Assembly: GCF_042685745.1 (NCBI RefSeq)
Contig: NZ_JBHUNT010000001.1
Coordinates: 5,580,001-5,644,000 of the forward strand
Source: Prauserella_A oleivorans
GTDB lineage: Bacteria > Actinomycetota > Actinomycetes > Mycobacteriales > Pseudonocardiaceae
Reading direction: 5' to 3'
DNA: 64,000 bases
The translations under genes and the position numbers were made by a program. The notes under the pieces are model-generated. The model was not told the origin of the DNA. It saw nothing but the letters and a program-made list of their open reading frames with translations, and searched no databases. Numbering within the stretch: position 1 is the first letter of the stretch; each line of letters opens with the position of its first letter. Positions 1 through 8,109 of this stretch are shown piece by piece.

Positions 1-222
1 CACGCCTCGGGGGTGTTCCCACGCAGGACGCGTTTCGCCTGGTCACGCCGCGAAACGAAGGGATCCGCGTGGTCGAGTACCGCGGAATGCCTGGCTTGCG
101 CGCCGGTATGAGAGAGGCGATCGGAAATCGACCAGAACGTCAACCCCACCACCAATCCCAACGAACTGGAGCCCACCGAAACCCGTAGCGAGCCCGAGAC
201 TCCCACTTTTGCCGAGTTCGGC

Positions 223-1767
223 GTGCGGCCCGAGATCGTCTCGGCGCTGCAGTCGGTGGGCATCGAACGGACCTTCGCGATCCAGGCCCTGACCCTCCCG
301 CTCGCACTCAAGGGCGACGACGTCATCGGCCAGGCCCGCACCGGCATGGGCAAGACGCTCGGGTTCGGTGTGCCGCTGCTGCAGCGGCTGGACCTGCCCG
401 GCGACGGCACCCCGCAGGCCCTGGTCGTCGTGCCGACCCGGGAACTGTGCCTGCAGGTGAGCGCCGACCTGACCGACGCCGCGAAGAACCTCGGCATCCG
501 CATCGAGGCCATCTACGGCGGCCGCCCCTACGAGCCGCAGGTCGCGTCGCTGCGCAAGGGCGTCGACGTGATCGTGGGCACGCCGGGCCGGCTGCTCGAC
601 CTGGCCGAACAGCGGCACCTGGTGCTCGGCAAGGTCCGCATGCTGGTGCTCGACGAAGCGGACGAGATGCTCGACCTGGGCTTCCTGCCCGACATCGAGC
701 GCATCCTGCAGATGGTGCCCGACGAGCGGCAGACCATGCTGTTCTCGGCCACGATGCCCGGCCCGATCATCAACCTGGCCAGGACGTTCCTGCACCAGCC
801 GACGCACATCCGGGCCGAGGAGAACGACGCGGGCGCCGTGCACGAGCGCACCACACAGTTCGTCTACCGGGCCCACTCCCTGGACAAGCCGGAGCTCATC
901 GCCAAGGTGCTGCAGGCGAAGGACCGCGGCCTGACGATGATCTTCACCCGCACCAAGCGCACCGCGCAGAAGGTGGCCGACGACCTCGCCGAGCGCGGGT
1001 TCGCCGCGGCCGCCGTCCACGGTGACCTCGGCCAGGGCGCGCGGGAGCAGGCGCTGCGCGCGTTCCGCTCGGGCAAGGTGGACGTGCTGGTGGCCACCGA
1101 CGTCGCCGCGCGCGGCATCGACGTCGACGACGTTACCCACGTCATCAACTACCAGACGCCCGAGGACGAGAAGACCTACGTCCACCGCATCGGCCGCACG
1201 GGCCGCGCAGGCAAGACGGGTGTCGCCATCACACTGGTGGACTGGGACGAGATCCCGCGCTGGAAGCTGATCTCCGACGCACTCGGCCTCGACAAGCCCG
1301 AGCCGGTGGAGACCTACTCGACGTCGAAGCACCTGTTCACCGACCTCGGCGTTCCGGAGAACGCGACCGGACGGCTTCCGCTGGCCAAGCGCACGCGCGC
1401 CGGCCTGTCGGCCGAGCCGGAGGAGGACCTGGGCGGCAAGCGGCGCAACACCCGGTCGACGGAGTCGCCCCGGCGTTCGCGCAGCCGGTCCCGGCAGCGC
1501 ACGCGCGGTGGCCGCGACGTCAAGAGTGAGACGACGGGCGAGGCCGACCAGGGCGAGCAGTCCGCGTCCGGCGAAGGCACGCGCTCGCGCTCCCGCCGCC
1601 GCACCCGTGGCGGCTCGAAGCCCGCGAGCGAGGGCCACGCGGCCACCGCACCCTCGGAGAAGCACGACTCCCCCGCCGCGGAGGCCGCCGAGCGGCCCGC
1701 CCGGCGGCGGCGCAGGCGTCGCTCCGGGGTGTCCAACACGGCCGAAACGTCCGCGAGGGCAGACTGA
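223..1767 (+). CDS. rhlE: DEAD-box ATP-dependent RNA helicase, RhlE type
   Basis: An RNA helicase that remodels RNA or RNP using ATP. Helicase motifs are complete: ARTGMGKT (Walker A, residues 38-45), PTREL, TPGRL, DEAD (from 144), SAT (175-177), ARGID and HRIGRTGR (near 321). The tail from about residue 400 is basic with repeated RTRGG/RSRSR, a typical RNA-binding extension. The start is uncertain. The GTG used here leaves out the Q-motif aromatic residue encoded just upstream (TFAEFG), and the same frame is open back to 112 with no ATG, GTG or TTG. A GAGAGG at 112-117 precedes an in-frame ATC at 127. Followed after 4 nt by the next gene, as in M. tuberculosis Rv3211-Rv3212. Function is certain, the 5' end is not. 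Confidence 0.93.
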   Translation: MRPEIVSALQSVGIERTFAIQALTLPLALKGDDVIGQARTGMGKTLGFGVPLLQRLDLPGDGTPQALVVVPTRELCLQVSADLTDAAKNLGIRIEAIYGGRPYEPQVASLRKGVDVIVGTPGRLLDLAEQRHLVLGKVRMLVLDEADEMLDLGFLPDIERILQMVPDERQTMLFSATMPGPIINLARTFLHQPTHIRAEENDAGAVHERTTQFVYRAHSLDKPELIAKVLQAKDRGLTMIFTRTKRTAQKVADDLAERGFAAAAVHGDLGQGAREQALRAFRSGKVDVLVATDVAARGIDVDDVTHVINYQTPEDEKTYVHRIGRTGRAGKTGVAITLVDWDEIPRWKLISDALGLDKPEPVETYSTSKHLFTDLGVPENATGRLPLAKRTRAGLSAEPEEDLGGKRRNTRSTESPRRSRSRSRQRTRGGRDVKSETTGEADQGEQSASGEGTRSRSRRRTRGGSKPASEGHAATAPSEKHDSPAAEAAERPARRRRRRRSGVSNTAETSARAD

Positions 1768-1771
1768 GCAC

Positions 1772-3121
1772 GTGACTTCCTCCGGACGGCACCGCGACCA
1801 GGACACCGGTGATCGCGAGGGCGCCGCACCGCCCGTGGGCACCGAGGACGTGTTGAGCGACGCGGAGCCGGCACCGGAGGAGGACACGCGCGCGGCCGCG
1901 CCCGCCCGGGCGCGCCGCTCACCGTGGAACCGCCGCCGCGACCGGGTGATCGCCGCGCTGCTCGCGGTGGTCGCCGTCGCCGGGGCTCTGCTGGTGTGGG
2001 CGGGCTCCGACAGCCGCGCGACGATCCAGGAGACCGCGGACGGCCCTCCGCCACTGCCAGGCGAACCCGCGGACGTGCCGGCGACCCTGACCGAGACGTG
2101 GCGGGCCGAGAGCCCCGCCACGCCCGAACCGGTCGCCGAGGAGTCGACGGTCGTCACCGGCTCCGGTGGTGAGGTCACCGGCCGCGACCCGCGCACCGGC
2201 GAGGTCCGCTGGCGCTACGCCCGCGACCTGCCGCTGTGCACGGTCGAGGCCGAGTGGGACACGGCGCTGGCCGTGTACCGCAAGGACACCGGCTGCAGCG
2301 AGGTCACCCAGCTCGATCCGGCGACCGGCGCCCGCACCGGCCAGCGCAACGGCGACGCCGAGCTCGGCACCCGGCTCGTCGGCGACGGCGGCCACGTGAC
2401 CACCACCGGCGACCGGCTGCTCAACACGTGGCGCAACGACCTCGTCAAGAGCCTCGAGTTCGGCCGCGTCTACGCCACGGTCAACCCCGAACGGCAGCCG
2501 CGGCCGAACTGCACCTACGGCACGGTCGCGGTGGCGTCGGGCCGGGTCGGCGTCATCGAGCGGTGCCCGAACGAGACCGGCGCCCGGCTCACCGTGCTCA
2601 AGGCCGCGGGCGAGGAGGCCGACGAACCGGAGCAGGTGTTCTCGCAGATGCTGCCGGAACGCACGGCGAAGCTGGTGGCCATGTCGGGTGCGGGCATCGC
2701 CGTCGTGCTGCCGCAGAGCGGTCAGCTCGCGCTCTACGACCCCGAGGGGCAGGAGCGCGAGCGGTTCCCCCTCGACGTGCCCGCCGCCGACCTCGCCCGC
2801 GAGCCCGAGGACGGTGTGATGCCGACGGCAACCGGCACCGAGCACGTCTACTGGTTCACCGGTTCGAGCACAATGGCGTTGTCGAGGAAAGACCTCACCC
2901 CGCAGTGGACGGTCCGGGGCACGCTGGGCCCCGGCACGTCGTACGCGAGCCGCTACGTGGTCCCGATCGAGGGCGGGCTGGCCGTGCTGAACGAGTCGAC
3001 CGGCGAGACCATCCGCACCGTCGGCGTCGACCGGAGCGGTCACCGAGGCGACGTGGAGCTCGCGGCCGCGGGACCCGTGTTGCTCGAACAACGTGGAGGC
3101 ACTGTGGTGGCGCTGCGATGA
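1772..3121 (+). CDS. Membrane-anchored PQQ-like beta-propeller protein (Rv3212-like)
   Basis: Conserved actinobacterial protein of unknown role. The N-terminal 50 residues are acidic and disordered. A basic stretch (RRSPWNRRR) and one transmembrane helix (about 59-77) follow, so the long C-terminal part lies outside the membrane. That part has recurring blade-like segments such as GEVRWRYA, TQLDPATGA and LALYDPEGQ, typical of quinoprotein-like propellers that bind ligands or proteins without being enzymes. The GTG start lies 4 nt after the helicase stop, with no clear Shine-Dalgarno, suggesting translational coupling. The next gene overlaps its stop by ATGA. Family assignment is by fold pattern and by its position next to rhlE. 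Confidence 0.8.
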   Translation: MTSSGRHRDQDTGDREGAAPPVGTEDVLSDAEPAPEEDTRAAAPARARRSPWNRRRDRVIAALLAVVAVAGALLVWAGSDSRATIQETADGPPPLPGEPADVPATLTETWRAESPATPEPVAEESTVVTGSGGEVTGRDPRTGEVRWRYARDLPLCTVEAEWDTALAVYRKDTGCSEVTQLDPATGARTGQRNGDAELGTRLVGDGGHVTTTGDRLLNTWRNDLVKSLEFGRVYATVNPERQPRPNCTYGTVAVASGRVGVIERCPNETGARLTVLKAAGEEADEPEQVFSQMLPERTAKLVAMSGAGIAVVLPQSGQLALYDPEGQERERFPLDVPAADLAREPEDGVMPTATGTEHVYWFTGSSTMALSRKDLTPQWTVRGTLGPGTSYASRYVVPIEGGLAVLNESTGETIRTVGVDRSGHRGDVELAAAGPVLLEQRGGTVVALR

Positions 3122-3996
3122 CCGCGGCTTTCTCTCAACTCTCGCCACATGGCGCGCGCCGGGTCGAACTGCCCGGCAAGTACGGTCCGATCGCTGCGCT
3201 GTCCGGTCCCGAACCCGCCGAGCCGCGCGCCACGGTGCTGCTCGTGCCCGGATACACGGGCTCCAAGGAGGACTTCGCGCCGCTGCTGGACGACATCGCG
3301 GCCGCCGGTTTCCATCCGGTGGCCGTCGACCTGCCGGGCCAGTACGAGTCACCGGGGCCCGCCGACGAAACGGCGTACCTGCCCGGCCCGCTCGGCGAGG
3401 TCGTCGCGGATCTGGTCGCCACACTCGCCGGGGACGGCCGTCCCGTACTCCTGCTCGGCCACTCCTACGGTGGCCTGGTCGCGCGCGGCGCGGTGCTTGC
3501 TGGCGCCCCGATCGCCGGGCTGACCCTGCTGGACAGCGGCCCGGAGAAGCTGCCGCCCGGGTTCCGGTTGAGCGCGCTCGACGTCGGTGAGCCGTTGCTG
3601 CGCAGCCGCGGGGTCGAGGCAGCCTACGCGCTGCGCGAGGAGATCAGCGCCCGCACGCCCGGCTGGGTGGCACTGGCGGAGGAGCTGAGGGCGTTCCTGC
3701 GTGCGCGGTTCGTGGCCTCGACCGCCGCCGGCCTGCTCGGCATGGCTCATGCGCTGCGCACGGAGCCGGACCGCGTGGAGGAACTGGCCGCCGCGCTCGC
3801 CGCCCGGAAGGCCCCCGCGCTCGTCGTGGCCGGTGAGCGCGACGACGCGTGGACCGTCGATCAGCAGAAGGACATGGCCCGGCGGCTCGATGCTCCCTTC
3901 GCCGTCGTGGAGCATGCCGCCCACTCGCCCAACACCGAGAACCCCCGGGGCCTGCTGGACATCCTGCTGACGGAATGGCGGTCCTGGCTCGGCTGA
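3118..3996 (+). CDS. Alpha/beta hydrolase
   Basis: A 292-residue alpha/beta hydrolase of unknown substrate. The nucleophile elbow GHSYGG places the catalytic serine at residue 116. The oxyanion-hole region is PGYTGSKEDF near 45-53. Late acidic (GERDDAW) and histidine (EHAAHSPN) residues complete a likely triad. There is no signal peptide, so it should be cytoplasmic. The ATG overlaps the previous stop in ATGA, making it the third gene of the rhlE transcription unit. Esterase, lipase and haloalkane-type activities cannot be told apart from sequence alone. Confidence 0.88.
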   Translation: MTAAFSQLSPHGARRVELPGKYGPIAALSGPEPAEPRATVLLVPGYTGSKEDFAPLLDDIAAAGFHPVAVDLPGQYESPGPADETAYLPGPLGEVVADLVATLAGDGRPVLLLGHSYGGLVARGAVLAGAPIAGLTLLDSGPEKLPPGFRLSALDVGEPLLRSRGVEAAYALREEISARTPGWVALAEELRAFLRARFVASTAAGLLGMAHALRTEPDRVEELAAALAARKAPALVVAGERDDAWTVDQQKDMARRLDAPFAVVEHAAHSPNTENPRGLLDILLTEWRSWLG

Positions 3997-4021
3997 GCGG
4001 GCGCGCCCACGACAGCGGCCG

Positions 4022-4372
4022 TCACGCCCACCAGAACAGCCACAGCGTCGCCGCGGCCACCGCGAGGATCCCGGCCGCGGCGACGCCGGCCGGCGCTCCC
4101 CTTCTCCGGTCGATCACGAGGGCCTGCGCTGCGACGGCGACGGCCGCACCCGCGAGGTGCCCGATCAGCGCCACCATGCCGGGTCCATCCGCCCCGGTCG
4201 TCCAGCCGACGAGCTGAGCCACGGCCACCACGATCGCCAGCACGACCAGCCCGGCCGCCAGCGACCCGGTGAGCCCCCGCCAGATCCGCCCGGTACGGCG
4301 CGGCTGCTCGGGTGACGGCACGTTCACGGCAAGCTCCACCGTCTCGACGTCCGACGTGCGCGGTGCGGGCAT
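4022..4372 (-). CDS. Small three-helix membrane protein
   Basis: A 116-residue protein with a short charged N-terminus followed by three hydrophobic helices (around 38-55, 64-84 and 95-114), separated by short loops including the basic DRRRGAP. I do not recognise a family. It starts one base after the end of the upstream nuclease gene (4374-5252), so the two are probably co-transcribed. It converges with the hydrolase gene, leaving only 25 nt between their stops. Codon use and GC match the neighbours. Confidence 0.65.
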   Translation of the reverse strand: MPAPRTSDVETVELAVNVPSPEQPRRTGRIWRGLTGSLAAGLVVLAIVVAVAQLVGWTTGADGPGMVALIGHLAGAAVAVAAQALVIDRRRGAPAGVAAAGILAVAAATLWLFWWA

Positions 4373-4373
4373 C

Positions 4374-5252
4374 TCACTCCACGTGTGTCTCTCGGCTCAG
4401 CGGTGCCAGTAGTTCCCAGGACCGGGCGGCCGGTGCCGCCCGCTGCCCCTCGGGGCAGCTCGGCCGGAAGTCGCACCACGCACAGCGTCGGCCGGTGCGC
4501 GCGGGGAACAGGGCGTCCGGATCACCGCCCGCTGCAAGGGTATCCGTTGCCGCGCGCACGTCGTTGGCGCTCTCCTCGGCCCGCGCGACCTGCCTGCGCA
4601 GGCTCTCCGCCGTGTGCTCGGCGGCCGCGACCGTGCCGCTCGGCAGGTGGTGCAGCTCCACTCGGTGACACGGCTTGCGCAGGGTCCGCGCCGCCGCGAC
4701 CGCGTACAGCGCGAGCGCCTGCGACCCGCGGGCCTCGTCCTCGTCGGGAGCGCGCTTGCCGGTCTTGTAGTCGACGATCACGAGCTCGCCGTCGCGTTCG
4801 TCGATCCGGTCGGCGCGGCCCTCGACGATCATCGTCGACGGCCCGTCGCTGCCACTCGCCGGCGCGGACACCCAGCGTTCGAGGCCGAGTGGCTCACCCG
4901 TGACGTCGTGGTGCTCCACGTAGTCGGCCACCCATGCCTTGGCGAGCGTGCGGTAGCCGGCGGCCTGCGCGGCGTCGGCGAACCCGGAGTCGCTCCACTG
5001 CTCACCGACGAGCGCGGCCGCCCTGGCCGGGGTGCGTGAGCCGGCGGGCAGCTCGAACAGCGCACGCAGGGCGTTGTGGATCACGGCGCCGAGCGTGCTG
5101 TGCGCCCACGGGCCGGTGCGCTGCGGCGTCGGCCGGTCGAGGTAGGTGAGCCGGTAGCGGCGCGGGCAGTCGTCGAAGGTCGCCAGCCGCGCGGGCGTCA
5201 CCTTCATCAGCCGCCGCGGCTGCACGCCGAAGTCGAAGCCCAGCTGGCCCAT
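4374..5252 (-). CDS. RecB-family PD-(D/E)XK exonuclease with Fe-S cysteines
   Basis: A 292-residue stand-alone nuclease of the Cas4/AddB/RecB superfamily. The core is visible: His60 (IHNALRAL), Asp148 in GRADRID, then Asp161 and Lys163 in VIVDYKTGKR. Four cysteines (Cys29 and Cys257, 260, 266 in CAWCDFRPSC) match the iron-sulfur staple of AddB and Dna2. A DNA repair role is inferred. The start is the ATG with GGAGG five bases upstream. A longer frame reaching 5342 would run into marC and has no ribosome site. It is not Cas4 by context, because no CRISPR array or cas gene is present. Confidence 0.85.
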   Translation of the reverse strand: MGQLGFDFGVQPRRLMKVTPARLATFDDCPRRYRLTYLDRPTPQRTGPWAHSTLGAVIHNALRALFELPAGSRTPARAAALVGEQWSDSGFADAAQAAGYRTLAKAWVADYVEHHDVTGEPLGLERWVSAPASGSDGPSTMIVEGRADRIDERDGELVIVDYKTGKRAPDEDEARGSQALALYAVAAARTLRKPCHRVELHHLPSGTVAAAEHTAESLRRQVARAEESANDVRAATDTLAAGGDPDALFPARTGRRCAWCDFRPSCPEGQRAAPAARSWELLAPLSRETHVE

Positions 5253-5280
5253 GTGCACCTCCGAATCCGAACCTAGGCCG

Positions 5281-5907
5281 TCACCCACCCGCGGCGAACC
5301 CGCGTACCGCGTCCGCCACGAGCTGCACCGCGATCGCGGCAAGCAGCAGACCGGCGATCTTGGCCAGCAGCGTGATACCGCTCTCGCGCACGACCCGGAT
5401 CAGCACACCCGAGTACCGCAGGCAAGCCCAGAGGATCACGTGTACCACCACGATCGCGAGCGCCAGGGCGAGGTAGGCGCCGAGCCTGCCGTCGGCCTGC
5501 CGCACGAACACGATGGTCGCAGCGATCGCGCCCGGTCCGGCCAGCAGCGGTGTGCCCAGCGGCACCAGAGCGACGTTGACGTCCTCGGCGGCCTCCGGCT
5601 CGGTGCCGCCACGCCCGGTCAGCAGATCGAGGGCGATCAGCAGCAACAGCAGACCGCCCGCGCCCTGCAGAGCGGGGATGCCGATGCCGAGGTAGGCCAG
5701 GATCGCCTGCCCCGCCACCGCGAAGAGCGAGATCACCAGGAACGACACCAGCACCGCCTGGCGGGCCGCCTTGGCCCGCGCCACCGGCGGCTTGCGCCCG
5801 ACGAGGCTCAGGAACACGGGCACCGTGCCGGGCGGGTCCATGATGACGAGCAGCGTGATCGCCGCCTCGAAGAACAGGGTCGCGTCGAACCAGCCGCCGA
5901 CCGCCAC
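5281..5907 (-). CDS. MarC-family integral membrane protein
   Basis: A 208-residue polytopic protein with about six transmembrane helices. It has the family pattern of MarC/YchE/YhgN proteins, including the early DPPGTVPVF segment after helix 1 and PLLAGPGAIAA in the middle. Proteins of this family are inner-membrane and of unsettled function; the old link to multiple antibiotic resistance has not held up. It lies 2 nt from the PHP phosphoesterase gene, so the two are probably translated from one message together with the nuclease downstream. Confidence 0.88.
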   Translation of the reverse strand: MAVGGWFDATLFFEAAITLLVIMDPPGTVPVFLSLVGRKPPVARAKAARQAVLVSFLVISLFAVAGQAILAYLGIGIPALQGAGGLLLLLIALDLLTGRGGTEPEAAEDVNVALVPLGTPLLAGPGAIAATIVFVRQADGRLGAYLALALAIVVVHVILWACLRYSGVLIRVVRESGITLLAKIAGLLLAAIAVQLVADAVRGFAAGG

Positions 5908-5909
5908 GG

Positions 5910-6779
5910 CTAGCCCACCTCGACGGGCGTGCCCGTGGCCTGTGCGACGAGCGCCTCGAACTCCTCGGGGTCGGTGGTCTCCTCGCCGAGTCCGATCGTC
6001 TTGTTGGTGCCGTGGTAGTCACTGGAGCCGGTACGCACGAGCCCGAGTTCCTTGGCGAGGTCGCGCAGTTCGGCGCGAGCCTGCTCATCGTGGTTGGGGT
6101 GGTCCACCTCGACGCCGGTCAGCCCGCGCCCGGCGAGGTCGGCGATGACCTCGGGGGTCACCGTCGGCCCGCGGGAGGTGGCGAAAGGGTGCGCGAGCAC
6201 CGTCACCCCGCCCGCCTTGCCGATCATGTCGATGGCCTCCTCGACGGGCGTGTCGCGCCGCGGCACGTAATAGCCGCGCCCGCTGCCGAGGTAGCCGGCG
6301 AACGCCTCGTCGACGGTCTCGACCAGGCCCGCCCGCACGAGCGCCTGCGCCAGGTGCGGCCTGCCCGCCGGGGCGTCGGGGTCCAGCAGGCCGAGAATCT
6401 CGTCGGCGTCGATGGGCAGGCCGTCGGCGGCCATCCTGGTCGCCATCGTGCGCAGCCGGGTTCGCCGTTCGCGGCGGAGCCGTTGCTGCTCCGCGACGAT
6501 CGCCGGGGCCGTCGGGTCGAACAGGTACGCCAGGAGGTGAACGCTGACCCGCCTGCCGTAGGCGTCCACGGATTCGCACGAGAGCTCGGCGCCGGGCACG
6601 AGCCGCATCCCCGGCGGCAACGCCCGGATCGCCTGTTGCCAGCCTGCGGTGGTGTCGTGGTCGGTCAGCGCGACCGCGCCGAGACCGGCCCGCACCGCCG
6701 CGGCGACGAGTTCCGCCGGACTGTCCGTGCCATCCGAGACGCTGGAATGGGTATGCAGGTCGATGCGCACGCGTGCCAT
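5910..6779 (-). CDS. PHP-domain phosphoesterase
   Basis: A 289-residue metal-dependent phosphoesterase of the PHP family, similar to stand-alone enzymes such as 3',5'-nucleoside bisphosphate phosphatase. Metal ligands are visible in order: DLHTHSSVSDG (7-17), LTDHDT (39-44), the glutamate in PGAELSC, AHPFATSRG, and GSSDYHG near the C-terminus. The exact substrate cannot be read from sequence. It precedes marC on the minus strand by 2 nt and follows the PH-like protein gene by 25 nt. No polymerase domain is attached, so it is not a DNA polymerase subunit. Confidence 0.87.
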   Translation of the reverse strand: MARVRIDLHTHSSVSDGTDSPAELVAAAVRAGLGAVALTDHDTTAGWQQAIRALPPGMRLVPGAELSCESVDAYGRRVSVHLLAYLFDPTAPAIVAEQQRLRRERRTRLRTMATRMAADGLPIDADEILGLLDPDAPAGRPHLAQALVRAGLVETVDEAFAGYLGSGRGYYVPRRDTPVEEAIDMIGKAGGVTVLAHPFATSRGPTVTPEVIADLAGRGLTGVEVDHPNHDEQARAELRDLAKELGLVRTGSSDYHGTNKTIGLGEETTDPEEFEALVAQATGTPVEVG

Positions 6780-6804
6780 TGTCCAGCGGCGCGTCCGACG
6801 AGCC

Positions 6805-7365
6805 TCAGCCGACCATCCGCTTGCCGCGTGCCGCGCGCTGTGCCTTGATCATCGAGAACCGCTCGGCCTGCTTCTGCTTGTCGCCGAACACCAGCTCCGA
6901 GATGGTGTCGTAGAACTCCTCCGGCCGCGGCAGGTACTCGATCCGGTTCAGCGCCTGGATCTGACCGGCCGACTCCACGACCATCGTGCCGTAGCCGAGC
7001 ATCCGGCCCCAGAACGAGCGCTCGTAGGTGAGGTCGGTGACCTTCGTGATCGGCATCATCAGCACTTTGGTGGTCCAGACCCCGGTCGTCATGATGAACC
7101 GTTTGTCCGTGACCACCAGCCGTTCCACCCACCATTCGATGACCTGGTAGGCGAATCGCAGGACGACGAGCAGTGCGACGTACCAGAGGATGTTCTGGAC
7201 CACCCACATCGACGGCGGGAGGACGTAGGACACCATCACGCAGATCGCGAGCAGCGCGACGGCCTCGAACATGTCCCAGGCCAGGCAGGCCCAGTGCCGC
7301 CTGATCCGGATGACCCTCCGCTCGGTGTCGAGCAGGTACTCGTCTGGGTCGCGCGGCGCGAACAT
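6805..7365 (-). CDS. PH-like (bPH2/YdbS-type) membrane protein
   Basis: A 186-residue protein with a short cytoplasmic start (PDEYLLDTERRVI), two transmembrane helices (about 30-72), and a C-terminal bacterial pleckstrin-like domain. That domain has the typical order LVVTDKRFIMTTGVWTTKVLMMP, ITKVTDL and GYGTMVVESAG. Proteins of this type are widespread in actinobacteria, and their function is unknown. The C-terminus is rich in Lys and Gln. It is the likely head of the run of minus-strand genes down to 4022, though the small gene upstream may share its promoter. Confidence 0.83.
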   Translation of the reverse strand: MFAPRDPDEYLLDTERRVIRIRRHWACLAWDMFEAVALLAICVMVSYVLPPSMWVVQNILWYVALLVVLRFAYQVIEWWVERLVVTDKRFIMTTGVWTTKVLMMPITKVTDLTYERSFWGRMLGYGTMVVESAGQIQALNRIEYLPRPEEFYDTISELVFGDKQKQAERFSMIKAQRAARGKRMVG

Positions 7366-7384
7366 ACCGACAGCGTAGCGCTGA

Positions 7385-7546
7385 TCAGCTGAACACGGTG
7401 CTGACGAACGTGATGACCGCTTCGGCCGCGTCGCGCAGGAAGCCGATGATGTTGTCGACTAGGCCCGCGGCTTGCCCTGGCTGGGCGATCACGAAGAACA
7501 GAACCAACGCGATACCAGCGAAAGTCGCAAGCTTTTTCGCGTTCAC
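7385..7546 (-). CDS. 53-residue secreted or membrane-inserted small protein
   Basis: A short gene read on the minus strand with GTG start and TGA stop. The product begins with NAKKLATFAGIALVL, a Lys-Lys pair followed by a hydrophobic stretch to about residue 20 and then AQPGQA, which resembles a signal peptide with an Ala-x-Ala-like end. The rest (GLVDNIIGFLRDAAEAVITF) would form an amphipathic helix with few charges. It ends 19 nt before the PH-like protein gene. The ribosome site is weak (GAGACGGG). I believe related short peptides occur in other actinobacteria, but this is from memory. No function is known. Confidence 0.65.
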   Translation of the reverse strand: MNAKKLATFAGIALVLFFVIAQPGQAAGLVDNIIGFLRDAAEAVITFVSTVFS

Positions 7547-7579
7547 GGCGATCAATCCCGTCTCTCGAGTGCAGACCTG

Positions 7580-7592
7580 GTGGCTAAGCCAC
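7580..7592. promoter_or_regulatory. Perfect 13-bp palindrome in a divergent promoter region
   Basis: GTGGCT-A-AGCCAC sits 33 bp upstream of the 53-residue protein gene (minus strand) and about 110 bp upstream of the Nudix gene (plus strand). Its position suggests an operator, but no regulator is adjacent. Confidence 0.35.
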
Positions 7593-7703
7593 TAAGTTTG
7601 TACCGCACTGCGCTGCGTTACGGGAGGAAAGTCCTGCGCTTGGGGCAGTGCGCTGGGCTATCGGCACCCTGCGGCTACACAGCGTGACAACGAGGTGGTC
7701 TGG

Positions 7704-8108
7704 ATGAGCCAAGTTCGCTGCGTAGGCGGCATTCTGCACGACGACGCGGGCCGCCTGCTGCTCATCCAGCGTGCGCACGAGCCCGGTCGCGGACGCTGGT
7801 CGCTGCCCGGCGGGCGCGTCGAGCCGGGCGAGACGGACGAGGCCGCCGTGACGCGCGAGGTCGCCGAGGAGACGGGCCTGGTCGTGGAGCCGGGAGCGCT
7901 GGTCGGCAGCGTGGTCCGGGGCCCGTACGTGATCTACGACTACGCCTGCACGGTCCGTGGCGGGCGGCTCCTCGCCGGCGACGACGCCGCCGATGCCCGC
8001 TGGGTCGACGCGGCCGAGTTCGCTCGGCTCAACCACGCGAACGCGCTCACCGACGGACTTGTGGACACGCTGCGTGACTGGGGTGTCCTGCCCCACAACG
8101 TGGAGTGA
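7704..8108 (+). CDS. Nudix hydrolase
   Basis: A 134-residue Nudix phosphohydrolase. The Nudix box GGRVEPGETDEAAVTREVAEE (36-56) is complete, with the REVAEE metal-binding glutamates. The order SQVRCVGGILHDDAGRLLLIQR before it resembles enzymes acting on nucleoside diphosphate derivatives or oxidised nucleotides. The ATG at 7704 was preferred over the GTG at 7695 because GAGG at 7692-7695 is spaced correctly only for the former. It converges with the acyl-CoA ligase, with a single base between the stop codons. Confidence 0.88.
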   Translation: MSQVRCVGGILHDDAGRLLLIQRAHEPGRGRWSLPGGRVEPGETDEAAVTREVAEETGLVVEPGALVGSVVRGPYVIYDYACTVRGGRLLAGDDAADARWVDAAEFARLNHANALTDGLVDTLRDWGVLPHNVE

Positions 8109-8109
8109 C

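Noticed and set aside
43..2196. 717-codon open frame on the minus strand across rhlE
   Set aside because: Antisense of a clearly functional helicase gene; the translation is low-complexity Arg/Ala/Gly with no recognisable domain, as expected from GC-rich third positions.
4374..5252. Cas4 interpretation of the RecB-like nuclease
   Set aside because: Motifs fit the wider family, but length, context and lack of other cas genes argue for a general repair nuclease.
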